64,000 nucleotides of DNA from JACCTI01 sp038237435 (GTDB taxonomy: Bacteria; Verrucomicrobiota; Verrucomicrobiia; Chthoniobacterales; UBA10450): assembly GCA_038237435.1 (NCBI GenBank), contig JBBRYT010000004.1:124001-188000 (forward strand). The letters are read 5' to 3'. Numbering within the stretch: position 1 is the first letter of the stretch; each line of letters opens with the position of its first letter. A model generated the notes under the pieces. It saw only the letters and a list, made by a program, of their open reading frames with translations. It made no database searches and was not told the origin of the DNA. A program made the translations under genes and the position numbers. Below, piece after piece: positions 35,325 to 43,547 of this stretch.

Positions 35325-35783
35325 ATGAAAAAAATCAGCCTTTTAACTCTCGGGCTTTCCTTGTCCATGGCGGCGCTTTGTTTAGCCAGTCCGCAAATGG
35401 GCACTTGGAAGCTGAATGAATCTAAATCGAAGATCGCTAATGGGCAGGGTAAGAATACGAAAGTTACTTACGAAGCCACGGGCGATAAGGTGAAGGTCAC
35501 AGTCGATGGCGTAGACGCCGAAGGCAAAGCCAGTCACAACGAATGGACCGGAAAATTCGACGGCAAAGACTATGCAGTGACGGGTGACCCGACTTCGGAT
35601 ATGCGCGCCTACAAGACAGTGAATGACAACACGCTCGACCTAACCACGAAGAAAGACGGCAAAGTGGCTGCAACCGGAAAGATTGTCGTCGCCAAGGACG
35701 GCAAAAGCCGCACCCTGACCATGAGTGGAACGGACCCAAAAGGGAAGAAGTTTAAGAGCATGGCGTTTTACGACAAGGAATAG
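35325..35783 (+). CDS. Secreted lipocalin-like small protein
   Basis: 152 residues from the ATG at 35325, which gives a signal peptide (MKKISLLTLGLSLSMAALCL); an in-frame upstream start at 35289 adds 12 non-signal residues. The mature part begins SPQMGTWKLNESKSKIANGQ and continues with short repeated strands rich in Lys and Asp (VTYEATGDKVKVTVDG, TLTMSGTDPKGKKF). It fits small lipocalin/avidin-like proteins common in Acidobacteria and Verrucomicrobia. Ligand unknown. Confidence 0.65.
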   Translation: MKKISLLTLGLSLSMAALCLASPQMGTWKLNESKSKIANGQGKNTKVTYEATGDKVKVTVDGVDAEGKASHNEWTGKFDGKDYAVTGDPTSDMRAYKTVNDNTLDLTTKKDGKVAATGKIVVAKDGKSRTLTMSGTDPKGKKFKSMAFYDKE

Positions 35784-36019
35784 GCCCTCCGCCGTTCTCT
35801 AACACCAGGCCGAGTCGCGGAGCGACGGAACGCTGCGCGATTCGGTCGTTTGCTAATGGCACTTGTGTTCCGGCAAATGTCGCCGATACTCGGCCATTGG
35901 ATTAACTCTGTTTTGTTTCGTTGCGCGGTAGATCGTCAGGTGAGTTTCCTCATTGGTGATTTTGAAACCCGATTCTCGGGAACGGCTTTGCAGCTAGCAG
36001 TCTTGTTCTAAGAATCATC

Positions 36020-36292
36020 ATGAAATTGTACGTAGGGAATCTATCCTTTGACACCACAGAAAACGATCTACAGGATCTTTTCGAACAACACGGCGCCGTC
36101 ACTGAAGTGGCGCTAATCAACGATCGCGCCACAGGCCGATCACGCGGTTTCGGCTTCGTTACCATGGCCGATGCCACAGCGGCGAAAGCCGCCTTAGAAG
36201 CCTTTAATGGCAAGGAAGTGCAAGGCCGCACTCTAACAGTGAATGAAGCGCGTGAGCGCGAGGCGCGTCCGCGTCAGTTCGCGAGTCGCTAA
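36020..36292 (+). CDS. RRM-domain RNA-binding protein
   Basis: 90 residues forming a single RNA recognition motif. RNP2 is KLYVGNLSF at residues 2-10 and RNP1 is RGFGFVTM at about residues 42-49, followed by a short basic tail (EREARPRQFASR). Such glycine-poor bacterial RRM proteins resemble cold-regulated cyanobacterial Rbp proteins and act as RNA chaperones. The gene has a ~235-base upstream region with no other gene, long enough for a regulatory 5' leader. It is followed by a strong hairpin and infA. Confidence 0.88.
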   Translation: MKLYVGNLSFDTTENDLQDLFEQHGAVTEVALINDRATGRSRGFGFVTMADATAAKAALEAFNGKEVQGRTLTVNEAREREARPRQFASR

Positions 36293-36305
36293 TTTGGCAT
36301 TCTGA

Positions 36306-36346
36306 CTTGCGGCCGCGCTCGCCTTTGAGCGGACGCGGCTCGCAAG
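36306..36346 (+). terminator. Imperfect inverted repeat between RRM gene and infA
   Basis: CTTGCG near 36306 pairs with CGCAAG ending at 36346. The inner GC-rich arms (GGCCGCG / CGCGGCT and GCTCGC / GCGGAC) give a long imperfect stem around a CTTTGA loop. It ends about ten bases before the infA ATG. It may terminate the RRM transcript or attenuate infA translation. Confidence 0.45.
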
Positions 36347-36355
36347 TTGAATATA

Positions 36356-36574
36356 ATGAACGCCGTTAAAGCGATTGAAATTGAAGGCAAGATTACATCG
36401 GTGCTGGCGGGCACGATGTTTCGCGTCGAACTCGCCAGCAAACATACCGTCCTTGCGCACATCTCAGGCAAAATGCGCAAGCGTTTCATCCGCCTCACGA
36501 CCGGCGATCGAGTAAAGTTACAAATGTCGCCTTACGATACGGACAAAGCCCGCATCGTTTACCGACTCGGCTAA
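36356..36574 (+). CDS. infA: Translation initiation factor IF-1
   Basis: 72 residues from the ATG at 36356; an in-frame TTG at 36347 would add only three residues. The S1/OB-fold protein binds the 30S A site during initiation. Diagnostic stretches are IEIEGKITSVLAGTMFRVEL, VLAHISGKMRKRFIRL, TGDRVKLQMSPYD and ARIVYRLG. The family length is about 72, as here. It is separate from ribosomal protein operons. Confidence 0.93.
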   Translation: MNAVKAIEIEGKITSVLAGTMFRVELASKHTVLAHISGKMRKRFIRLTTGDRVKLQMSPYDTDKARIVYRLG

Positions 36575-36598
36575 GTTAACGCCCGCCCCAACCTGCGG

Positions 36599-38368
36599 CT
36601 ACATGTGGTGATGCCGCATCTTGTCGTTAGGATCTTTCACCTCGCGGTGTTTGCCGTGGGGCTTCGTGATCGTCGTGCCCTGGATGTGGTCAGTCGGAAC
36701 TGTATCCGCGAAGGTCGGCAAATTATGCGCGCGCACTTGTGTGGCAGCTTCGAAACCTGAAGCTAGCTTGATCAATGTAGGTTCGCTAAAGGCCGTGCCA
36801 AAGAAGCTGATGCCGAGTGGCGCGCCGTGAACCAGGCCGGCTGGCACTTGCACGATAGGATAACCAGGGCCCGCCGCCAATCCGGAGGTGCCAAAGATGA
36901 AGTGGTCTCCATAAATAAGGTCGGTCGACCAGGCTGGGTTATCGGTCGCTGACACGACAGCATCTAGGTTAAACATCGCGATGGCCTTATCGACGCCATT
37001 CACGCCGGCATTATGATCGATTGTCAGTGCCTGGTTATAGGTCATGCCGCCGAAGGCGGGCTGCGGATCGTTTGCTCCAGTAGCTAACGAGTTGCAGAAA
37101 TCGAAGATGTCCTGGTTAAAGAAAGGCATCTCGATATCAGCATGAGCGTTGTTAAAATCGATCGCGGTTTGCAAGGTCCCACCGGCTACTGGTACGCCGG
37201 TGCGCGTGGCGAAGTAAGCCTTCACGTCGTCGCGGAACTCGAAGGCCAGGACAAGGAACTCGCCGTCGGCCGATGCGAAGGTAAAACCGGCCGCATCCAG
37301 ATCGATGACTGTGGCACCGGCTGCAGTTAGAGCATCGACGGCGGTCTCGAAAGCATCGAGAACCGATTGCGGTGTCGGCACGTTAGGATCGAAGCCATTC
37401 AACCCAGCTCTCGTTAGGCCAAGCCGCGCGCCTTTCAATCCATTGGCATTCACGAACTGCGTGTAATCGGTCGGAATATTAGTCGGTCGTGTCTTACCCG
37501 TGCCCTGCCAGCCGAGTGGAACACCGCCGGTGGCAGGATCGCGACCATCAAAGGTGCGGCTTTGGATGGCACCTAGCGCAGCAGCCGCATCGGCCACCGT
37601 CCTTCCGTGAGGGCCGACCGTATCCTGCGTGTGCGAGATAGGAACGACACCGGCACGACTCGTTAGACCCACGGTGGGCTTAATCGCCGCCACGCCATTG
37701 GCGTTACCGGGACAAACGATACTGCCATCGGTCTCGCTACCGAAGGAAACAGCGGCGAAGTTAGCTGAAGCTGCCGCGCCCGAACCGGAACTCGAGCCAC
37801 AAGGATTGCGATCGAGAGCATATGGATTGTTGGTCTGCCCGCCGCGGCCGGACCAGCCGCTAATGGATTCGAAGGAGCGAAAGTTCGCCCATTCGGAAAG
37901 GTTAGTCTTACCTAGAATAACAGAGCCACCGGCACGAAGGTTGGCCGCGACCGTAGAGTCTTGTTTAGCTGGCTTACCGACGAGCGCGAACGAACCTGCG
38001 CTGGTCTGCATCTTATCGCCAGTATCGATGTTATCCTTAAGTAGAACAGGTATGCCGTGCAAAGGCCCGAGAATTGTTCCTTTCTTGCGTAAGCGGTCGG
38101 CGTTGCGCGCCATATCGAGTGCCTCAGGATTGAGCTCTATAATGGCGTTGACCGCTTCACTTCCCTGATCGAGCGCAAGGATGCGCGCGATGTATTCCTT
38201 GGTGAGCTCTTCCGAGCTTAGCTTGCCCGAGGCCATTTCAGCCTGCAATTGCGCGATGGTGGCTTCGTTATGACGAGTTGGAATGCCATTATCGTGTTCG
38301 TCGTGATCTGCACGCACGGTGAGTGCGCAGAGCGTGGTGAGTATGGTGATAAGTATAGGTTTGTTCAT
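36599..38368 (-). CDS. Secreted amidase-signature-family hydrolase
   Basis: About 589 residues from the ATG at 38368 (MNKPILITILTTLCALTVRA, a signal peptide); an upstream GTG/ATG at 38419 would mask the signal. The amidase signature triad is present: Lys in GIPVLLKDNIDTGDKM, the cis-Ser in GSETDGSIVCPG and the nucleophile Ser in CGSSSGSGAAASANF. It hydrolyses amides of unknown identity, probably in the periplasm. The C-terminus is His-rich (MRHHHM). Three dispersed motif copies lie inside at 37084-37091, 37410-37417 and 37659-37666. A weak variant covers P-N-D at its end. Confidence 0.85.
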   Translation of the reverse strand: MNKPILITILTTLCALTVRADHDEHDNGIPTRHNEATIAQLQAEMASGKLSSEELTKEYIARILALDQGSEAVNAIIELNPEALDMARNADRLRKKGTILGPLHGIPVLLKDNIDTGDKMQTSAGSFALVGKPAKQDSTVAANLRAGGSVILGKTNLSEWANFRSFESISGWSGRGGQTNNPYALDRNPCGSSSGSGAAASANFAAVSFGSETDGSIVCPGNANGVAAIKPTVGLTSRAGVVPISHTQDTVGPHGRTVADAAAALGAIQSRTFDGRDPATGGVPLGWQGTGKTRPTNIPTDYTQFVNANGLKGARLGLTRAGLNGFDPNVPTPQSVLDAFETAVDALTAAGATVIDLDAAGFTFASADGEFLVLAFEFRDDVKAYFATRTGVPVAGGTLQTAIDFNNAHADIEMPFFNQDIFDFCNSLATGANDPQPAFGGMTYNQALTIDHNAGVNGVDKAIAMFNLDAVVSATDNPAWSTDLIYGDHFIFGTSGLAAGPGYPIVQVPAGLVHGAPLGISFFGTAFSEPTLIKLASGFEAATQVRAHNLPTFADTVPTDHIQGTTITKPHGKHREVKDPNDKMRHHHM

Positions 38369-38558
38369 TGTGGAATCCCCTGGCGAAACCGCTTTATCAA
38401 TTTGCTCCGGCGAAGGCAAGATGGAAAAAGACGGGAATTCCCGTTCGCTGCGTAAGCTTGGTGGGCCGGGCCCGAGCTTTTATGCTTGCCAGCCACTTGG
38501 AGGTCGCGCTCTTATCGGTAGCGTTAGTCACTTTCCCTCAATCTTAACGAACAAAGCT

Positions 38559-39065
38559 ATGCAATATATCAAGTATCTTATTTACTTTTTCGCACCGATT
38601 CTGTTGCAGCCGGCGGCATTTGCAGCGGGCGTGCCGTTTCCCGCTCTCCAGTTTCTCGTCGGTAACTGGCAGGTCGAAGCCAAGCCGGGAGAAGGCGCGG
38701 CCCATTTTGAGTTTGTCTTAGACCTACAAGGCAAGGTGCTGGTGCGGCATAACCATGTCGAATCATCAGCCACCGCCGGCGGAGCTATTCACGATGACCT
38801 TCTAGTTATCGCGCAGGAAGGTATTCCAGCCACGATAAAAGCCTCTTACTTCGATAGCGATGGCTACCTCGGTCGTTACGCGGTAACTGCCAACGGCAAC
38901 CAGGCTGTCTTTGTGAGCGACGCTGTTCCTAAAATCCCGCGTTACCGCCTTACCTATACCGCGCTTCCAGACGGGCGGCTGAACGCGAAACTGGAAGTAG
39001 CGCCCGCCGGGAAACCTAACGCCTTTGCTAACTATCTGGAATGGGTCGCGACCAAGGCGCCCTAG
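38559..39065 (+). CDS. Secreted protein of unknown function
   Basis: 168 residues from the ATG at 38559, giving a signal peptide (YLIYFFAPILLQPAAFAAG); the longer frame from 38319 overlaps the divergent amidase and is rejected. The mature part LQFLVGNWQVEAKPGEGAAH, VLDLQGKVLVRHNH, YLGRYAVTANGNQ and LPDGRLNAKLEVAP matches the style of small lipocalin-like (DUF1579/THAP4-type) beta-barrel proteins whose opening is L-x-G-x-W. Function unknown. Confidence 0.65.
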   Translation: MQYIKYLIYFFAPILLQPAAFAAGVPFPALQFLVGNWQVEAKPGEGAAHFEFVLDLQGKVLVRHNHVESSATAGGAIHDDLLVIAQEGIPATIKASYFDSDGYLGRYAVTANGNQAVFVSDAVPKIPRYRLTYTALPDGRLNAKLEVAPAGKPNAFANYLEWVATKAP

Positions 39066-39087
39066 TCGCGATACCTGGACAGCCTAA

Positions 39088-39555
39088 CTACCCAGTGCAG
39101 ATTTTCCGGGCAAGATTACGCGCCTCGTCCTCGAGCGATCCGAGGGTGAACTCTGCACAGGTCCCGCGGTCCTGCAGGTATTGAGTGACGTAAGCCTCCG
39201 AGCCGCCGCAGCGTTCGCACTGCGCAACGTGGACGAGCTGATGCAGGATAAGTTCCCGATCCTGCCAGCTATCCGCGCGTAGCATAATACCGTGCCCCAT
39301 CGTGACCGCCCGGGAGTTAGTAGTGATAATCTGCGCCTGGCGCGCAGCTTCGGCTAGCTCTTCGTTTTCCGGAGGTAAAATGCGATCGACTACCAGGATG
39401 CGCACTCGATCGGTCGCGCGCACACCGGCTAGCTGGGCATCCGCTACCTGCTTGAGCGAGAGCGGCATGCCTTCTTTGAGGATTAGTCCCTCCTGCGCCC
39501 TTACATAAGCAGTCGTAAAACCTACCAGGCGCTCTAACTTTTCGGGATCGATCAT
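39088..39555 (-). CDS. Hypothetical protein with a HQLVH metal-protease-like motif
   Basis: 155 residues, no signal peptide. The middle part reads MGHGIMLRADSWQDRELIL, then HQLVHVAQCERCGG. The H-x-x-x-H helix resembles the zinc site of DUF4157/minigluzincin-type proteins (HELVHVAQ), but the Glu is replaced by Gln, so protease activity is doubtful. C-E-R-C adds a possible further metal pair. It is convergent with the secreted protein at 38.6 kb. Confidence 0.55.
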   Translation of the reverse strand: MIDPEKLERLVGFTTAYVRAQEGLILKEGMPLSLKQVADAQLAGVRATDRVRILVVDRILPPENEELAEAARQAQIITTNSRAVTMGHGIMLRADSWQDRELILHQLVHVAQCERCGGSEAYVTQYLQDRGTCAEFTLGSLEDEARNLARKICTG

Positions 39556-39639
39556 GCGGACGGAAGAGAACTAACTACACCTAAACCGCAAGTACGGTCG
39601 ACCGCCAGCGAAATCGGGAAGCACCTAACGAGTCCTTAT

Positions 39640-40137
39640 TTAGGAAGAAGCTTTAAGGCTGTTAACGATTTTCCCAACTTCTTCCTGGTGCTTCTTTTCT
39701 TCCTCCGTCGAGACCCAGTAGGTCAGAACAAGCAGCTTATCCTTGATCGTAACAAAGGTAATGCTGACCGAAGCCGGGCCATCTTCATCTTTGCCTTGGA
39801 AGACCATCTCCTCGGCGTCGAGCCCGTTGACCTTGAACTTGTTTTCCTTCTTCGAATCCTGATTCAGGTCGACATCGTGCTCCTTGAGCATGGCGAACGT
39901 ATCATCGAGTTCCGCCGTCATCCCTTTGTCGGTGCCCACGGCCACGATCGAGAGATAGACCGCGCCATCTTCGCTCGTGCCAGCAACGCCGTTGTTCACT
40001 TCCTCCGGCTCCCAGCTGTCGGGGATTTCGATGGAGGCGATGGGGAATTCGTCACTCGGGACTTTGAGCGTCTTGGCCTGCGAAGAGGCGGTGGCGACAA
40101 CGGCGAGAACAATAGCGGCAAATAAAAACTTAAACAT
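39640..40137 (-). CDS. Secreted protein of unknown function
   Basis: 165 residues from the ATG at 40137 with a signal peptide (MFKFLFAAIVLAVVATASSQ); the extended frame to 40287 lacks one and overlaps a divergent gene. Domain pattern: PIASIEIPDSWEPEEVNNG, TSEDGAVYLSIVAVG, EEMVFQGKDEDGPASVSITF and TEEEKKHQEEVGKIVNSLKA. This beta/alpha layout with a late helix IVNSLK is typical of PsbP/DcrB-like or DUF1795-type periplasmic proteins. A motif copy lies 8-15 bases after its stop (39625-39632). Confidence 0.6.
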   Translation of the reverse strand: MFKFLFAAIVLAVVATASSQAKTLKVPSDEFPIASIEIPDSWEPEEVNNGVAGTSEDGAVYLSIVAVGTDKGMTAELDDTFAMLKEHDVDLNQDSKKENKFKVNGLDAEEMVFQGKDEDGPASVSITFVTIKDKLLVLTYWVSTEEEKKHQEEVGKIVNSLKASS

Positions 40138-40277
40138 GAGGTTTGATTGTGCGGGGTATTTACGCCGCTCGGCCGATCGGGCAAGTCTTATCGCGAAGGA
40201 AACCGGCTGGTTTCGCCGCCAGATTTTGCAGTTGTGACGTTGCTCGCTGCCTGACACGATAAGGCCGGAGGCCAAAC

Positions 40278-40481
40278 ATGAATTCACCTGCTACTGGATT
40301 GAAGTTGTCGGCGATTTTCTTCGCCATCTTCGCACTTGTGCATCTTTACCGATTAGTAAAACAGTTCGATGTCGTGGTCGGCTCACATCGCCCTCCGCTA
40401 TGTGTGAGTGTGGTCGCACTCATCGTCGCCGGAGCTCTGAGTATCTGGATGTGGAAACTTTCTTCGCGCAGCGCGACCTGA
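40278..40481 (+). CDS. Small two-helix membrane protein
   Basis: 67 residues with two predicted membrane helices (LSAIFFAIFALVHLYRLV and VSVVALIVAGALSIWMW) joined by a short loop. A purine-rich GGCCGGAGG precedes the ATG. Function unknown. Confidence 0.6.
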   Translation: MNSPATGLKLSAIFFAIFALVHLYRLVKQFDVVVGSHRPPLCVSVVALIVAGALSIWMWKLSSRSAT

Positions 40482-40577
40482 ATTAATCGCTAGCGATATT
40501 TGCGGCTAGAAACGATCGCGATTCCGCATGTCGTATTAGAATTCTTTTTTTGAAACCAGCGCGCGAAACCATCGGGC

Positions 40578-41708
40578 CTAACGAACGATCTGCGCGTACG
40601 AAACAGGATCGGTTGCGCCTTCGGTGATGAAGACGAGCACACGCGAATCGCCGGTGATTTTCAAATCAGCGCGGTGTTGTTCGTGACCCGGTCCGGTCAG
40701 TAGCTCGAGTAAGCCGGCTAAACCAGACGCCCCTGTTTCGCCGGCGACCACACCGACTCCTGCCAGCGCACGCATCGCGTCCCGCGCGCGATCATCGGAA
40801 ACGGCAATGAAGGCATTGATTCCTGCGGAAATAATTGGCCAGGCGATGAGTGAGACACGACCGCAATTCAATCCCGCCATGATGGATTCATGCGGACCGG
40901 CGACATCGACGATCTTCCCCGCTTGCATCGAAGCCAGCGCGCAGGCCGCTTGCCATGGTTCGACGCTTAGAATTTTTGTCGAGCTTTCCCGAAAATGCCT
41001 AACGACTGCTACGGCAAGCGCCCCGACACCGAATTGCACTGCGACCAAATTGGGAGGGCTCTCATTGCGCCTAACGAGTTCATCATCGATCTCCCTCATG
41101 ATGGTTGAGTATCCTTCCGTGACCCATCGAGGGATCTCCTCATAACCGGGCCAGGAAGTGTCGGAAATAATCAGGCAGCGCTCACTCGCATCCTGCGCTG
41201 CGCGCGCCACCGCGTCATCATAGGTGCCGTCAACAATTTCCACTTCTGCACCTTCACTAGCGATGCCATCGAGGCGCGCCTGCGCCGTTCCTTTCGGAAC
41301 ATAAATGCGCGCGCTAAGGCCAAACATCGACGCGACATGCGCGACGGCGCGTCCGTGATTTCCATCGGTCGCGGTCACCAGTGTCAGTGGTCGCAGCGGA
41401 GCGATGCGCGCGCGAAGTTCATCGAGATTCGTCCACGGTTCGAGCGAATGGCCGAGGCGATCTTCCAGCACGCGATACACCGCCCACGACGCGCCGAGAA
41501 TCTTAAAGGCCGGCAGGCCGAGGCGGCTCGATTCGTTTTTCAACCATACCTGGCCAACACCAAGCATGCGCGCAATTTCCGGCGCCTGGAGTAGCGGCGT
41601 TGGCAGGTAGCCGGGCCATCGTTCATGGAACGTCAGCGGGGCGCGCTCGTTTGGCCGAACGAGCGGTTGGTTGTCGCGCCGGCGGTTAGGATTGACAAGA
41701 AAATTCAT
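40578..41708 (-). CDS. dpaL: Diaminopropionate ammonia-lyase-like PLP enzyme
   Basis: About 376 residues from the ATG at 41708 (MNFLVNPNRRRD). A fold-type II PLP enzyme: the Schiff-base lysine lies in LGLPAFKILGASWAVY. Further landmarks are TATDGNHGRAVAHVA, the phosphate-binding QFGVGALAVAVVRHF and GVVAGETGASGLAGLLEL. These match diaminopropionate ammonia-lyases (YgeX type), which yield pyruvate and ammonia. The canonical enzyme shows F..K..GA..A, seen here. It is the last gene of a tight minus-strand cluster with a glutamate-type dehydrogenase, fitting amino-acid catabolism. Threonine dehydratase-like activity is an alternative. Confidence 0.75.
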   Translation of the reverse strand: MNFLVNPNRRRDNQPLVRPNERAPLTFHERWPGYLPTPLLQAPEIARMLGVGQVWLKNESSRLGLPAFKILGASWAVYRVLEDRLGHSLEPWTNLDELRARIAPLRPLTLVTATDGNHGRAVAHVASMFGLSARIYVPKGTAQARLDGIASEGAEVEIVDGTYDDAVARAAQDASERCLIISDTSWPGYEEIPRWVTEGYSTIMREIDDELVRRNESPPNLVAVQFGVGALAVAVVRHFRESSTKILSVEPWQAACALASMQAGKIVDVAGPHESIMAGLNCGRVSLIAWPIISAGINAFIAVSDDRARDAMRALAGVGVVAGETGASGLAGLLELLTGPGHEQHRADLKITGDSRVLVFITEGATDPVSYAQIVR

Positions 41709-41747
41709 TCTGCGCCGCGCCGCAGGCACCGATTGGTCTAACGAGTG

Positions 41748-42659
41748 CTAGAGAAAACCGAGTGCCCGCAAATCCTCGCGCGGTTCGTCGAAACTGCAGC
41801 TGCCAAAGGAGGTGATGAAATTGCGCTGCGCCTTGATGCGCTCGGTCGTTACGGCCCATTCGCGCCAGGCGAACGCGCGATCGTCGAAAACGAACGAGGT
41901 GCTGTCTTCATCTTCCAGCATGGCGGAGGTCTGCTGTTGATTCCATCCGTGCTCGGCCGCCAGCACTCCGGCGCCGAGGACGTTGAGGAAACCGTGCATC
42001 TTTGTTTGCACGCTCGGATGAAATTTCCGCACCGGATGATGCAGACCCGCGGTGAACTTAATCGGGACTTGGTTGTGGGTCGCAGCCACGAGCGTCCGCG
42101 CGATCTGCACCGAGGAAGGAAAAGCCGAAGCAACCACGCCGCCAGTGCGAAGTTTGAAACCGAATCTGCCCGCACCGGTCCGGCGGTGCTCGGCAATAAA
42201 TTCGATCGTCCGTTCGGCATCATCGATCGTCGCTTCCCAAAAAACCGGAACTTCCAGACCGGCCATTGCTTTGTTGGTCTCGGCTAAACTTGCGCCGGCG
42301 TTCGCTGGCAATTCCATTTCGATCTGCGCGATCTTGATCGATGCCGCGTACTTCGCCTGTAATTTGCGAATTGTTTCTGCCGCTTTCGTCAATGCCTCGA
42401 TAAACGGCTTCGCATTTTCCGTCTTCGGTCCAAGCGCGGAAATACAAAGCGGGTTTTTGTCGAAAAACGAAAAGTTCGGCGACGCTTCCGCGAATTTCTT
42501 TACCGGCAAAACAAACGCTCCCAGCATCCACGATTCCGGCGCACGCATATAGTCAGCGTGGTTTTTCAACGCCGGCTCGAGCTCGAGCGTAGCGGGTGGA
42601 AAGAGACCGGCGTAATCAATCGAGCCGGCGAGCAAAGCCCGTATAGAAGCGGCGGGCAT
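41748..42659 (-). CDS. Conserved hypothetical protein, possible alpha/beta barrel
   Basis: 303 residues with no signal peptide: SIDYAGLFPPATLELEPAL at the start, RFGFKLRTGGVVASAFPS, then VPIKFTAGLHHPVRKF in the second half. Repeated beta-alpha units and K-F-T-A-G-L-H-H-P suggest a TIM-barrel-like enzyme. The family is of unknown function as far as I can tell. It begins three bases after the epimerase stop, so is co-transcribed with the dehydrogenase and epimerase genes. A motif copy (41738-41745) lies just beyond its stop. Confidence 0.6.
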   Translation of the reverse strand: MPAASIRALLAGSIDYAGLFPPATLELEPALKNHADYMRAPESWMLGAFVLPVKKFAEASPNFSFFDKNPLCISALGPKTENAKPFIEALTKAAETIRKLQAKYAASIKIAQIEMELPANAGASLAETNKAMAGLEVPVFWEATIDDAERTIEFIAEHRRTGAGRFGFKLRTGGVVASAFPSSVQIARTLVAATHNQVPIKFTAGLHHPVRKFHPSVQTKMHGFLNVLGAGVLAAEHGWNQQQTSAMLEDEDSTSFVFDDRAFAWREWAVTTERIKAQRNFITSFGSCSFDEPREDLRALGFL

Positions 42660-42662
42660 TGA

Positions 42663-43541
42663 TTAACTCATTAGGCGCGGAATCATGCTGAAGGTGGTGC
42701 GTAATTCTCCACGCGGGGGAATGTGCTGAATTCCTTCCTTTTCTTCAAATGCGCGCTGTTGGTCGTGGTCGGTCAGACCCCAGCATGGCTCGATGCAGAG
42801 AAACGGTCCGCCGTCCGACCAGAGGGTAAGATACGGAACCTGCTGTAGGTCTAACGAGACTTCTCGTCCGCCCGCCGGATCGAGAAAACGGAATTTACGA
42901 TCTGGTACATCGACGAGTTCGAGAATGTAAGAGCCGGGAAGTTTCTCGCGCGGGAACGGCATTGCGCCGCCGGCGAAATCGATATCCTGCGTTTCGCCGG
43001 AAAGAAAATTGTTCGGCGAAAAATGACGACGATAGCGGCCCGCTGGCATCTCGAATTGAAACGACTCGAAGGACGCGGCCGCCAAACCCGGATGCAAACC
43101 GAAACCGACATGCGCGGATAATTCCTTTTCGTGATTCACAAAATGAAAACTTATTTGCACCTCTTCATCTACGATCGCGTAGGTAAGGTCTAACGAGACG
43201 TTGAGCGGATATTCAAGCTCGGTGAATTGATCGCGCCTCATTTGATAAGTGAGCGACGCGTTCTTTTCATCAACGATTGGTGCGGGCAAATGTTTGTGCC
43301 GCAAAAAACCATGCGTGCCGCCCGCGATCGGACGGCCGCGATACAAACTGCGTTCGTTCTTAAGCCGATGCAGAAAGTATCCCATAACCGTCGCGTGATT
43401 GGCCCAACCTTTGGTCGGCGCCGAAAGATCGCCGTCGCGATAAAGAAAGCCGACGCCGCGCCGGGTCAGGCTAACCAGTTCCGCGCCGTGTCGTGAAACT
43501 TCCAGACGTATTTCACCGCTCGTTAGGCAGTCGTTAGGCAC
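42663..43541 (-). CDS. Aldose 1-epimerase-like protein
   Basis: 292 residues from a GTG start at 43541. Galactose-mutarotase superfamily pattern: RHGAELVSLTRRGVGFLYRD, GYFLHRLKNE, GGTHGFLRHKH, VGFGLHPGLAA (His for catalysis) and FLCIEPCWGLTDHDQQR. The E-P-C-W-G-x-x-D-x-x segment places it with the YeaD/YphB-like sugar epimerases rather than GalM itself. It is six bases downstream of the dehydrogenase gene. Its first ten codons (M-P-N-D-C-L-T-S-G-E) are built from two dispersed-motif copies. Two more motif copies lie at 42851-42858 and 43190-43197. Confidence 0.75.
   Translation of the reverse strand: MPNDCLTSGEIRLEVSRHGAELVSLTRRGVGFLYRDGDLSAPTKGWANHATVMGYFLHRLKNERSLYRGRPIAGGTHGFLRHKHLPAPIVDEKNASLTYQMRRDQFTELEYPLNVSLDLTYAIVDEEVQISFHFVNHEKELSAHVGFGLHPGLAAASFESFQFEMPAGRYRRHFSPNNFLSGETQDIDFAGGAMPFPREKLPGSYILELVDVPDRKFRFLDPAGGREVSLDLQQVPYLTLWSDGGPFLCIEPCWGLTDHDQQRAFEEKEGIQHIPPRGELRTTFSMIPRLMS
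43519..43538 (-). repeat. Tandem pair of the dispersed CTAACGAG-type motif
   Basis: On the minus strand GCCTAACGAC-type and GCCTAACGAG-type units follow each other within 24 bases, at the very start of the epimerase-like gene (two C-x-x-TCGTTAGGC blocks on the plus strand). This is the only place where two copies are adjacent. Confidence 0.7.
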
Positions 43542-43547
43542 AATCGC

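Noticed and set aside
36352..36357. TATAAT overlapping the infA start codon
   Set aside because: It overlaps the ATG itself, so it cannot serve as the promoter for infA; likely chance.
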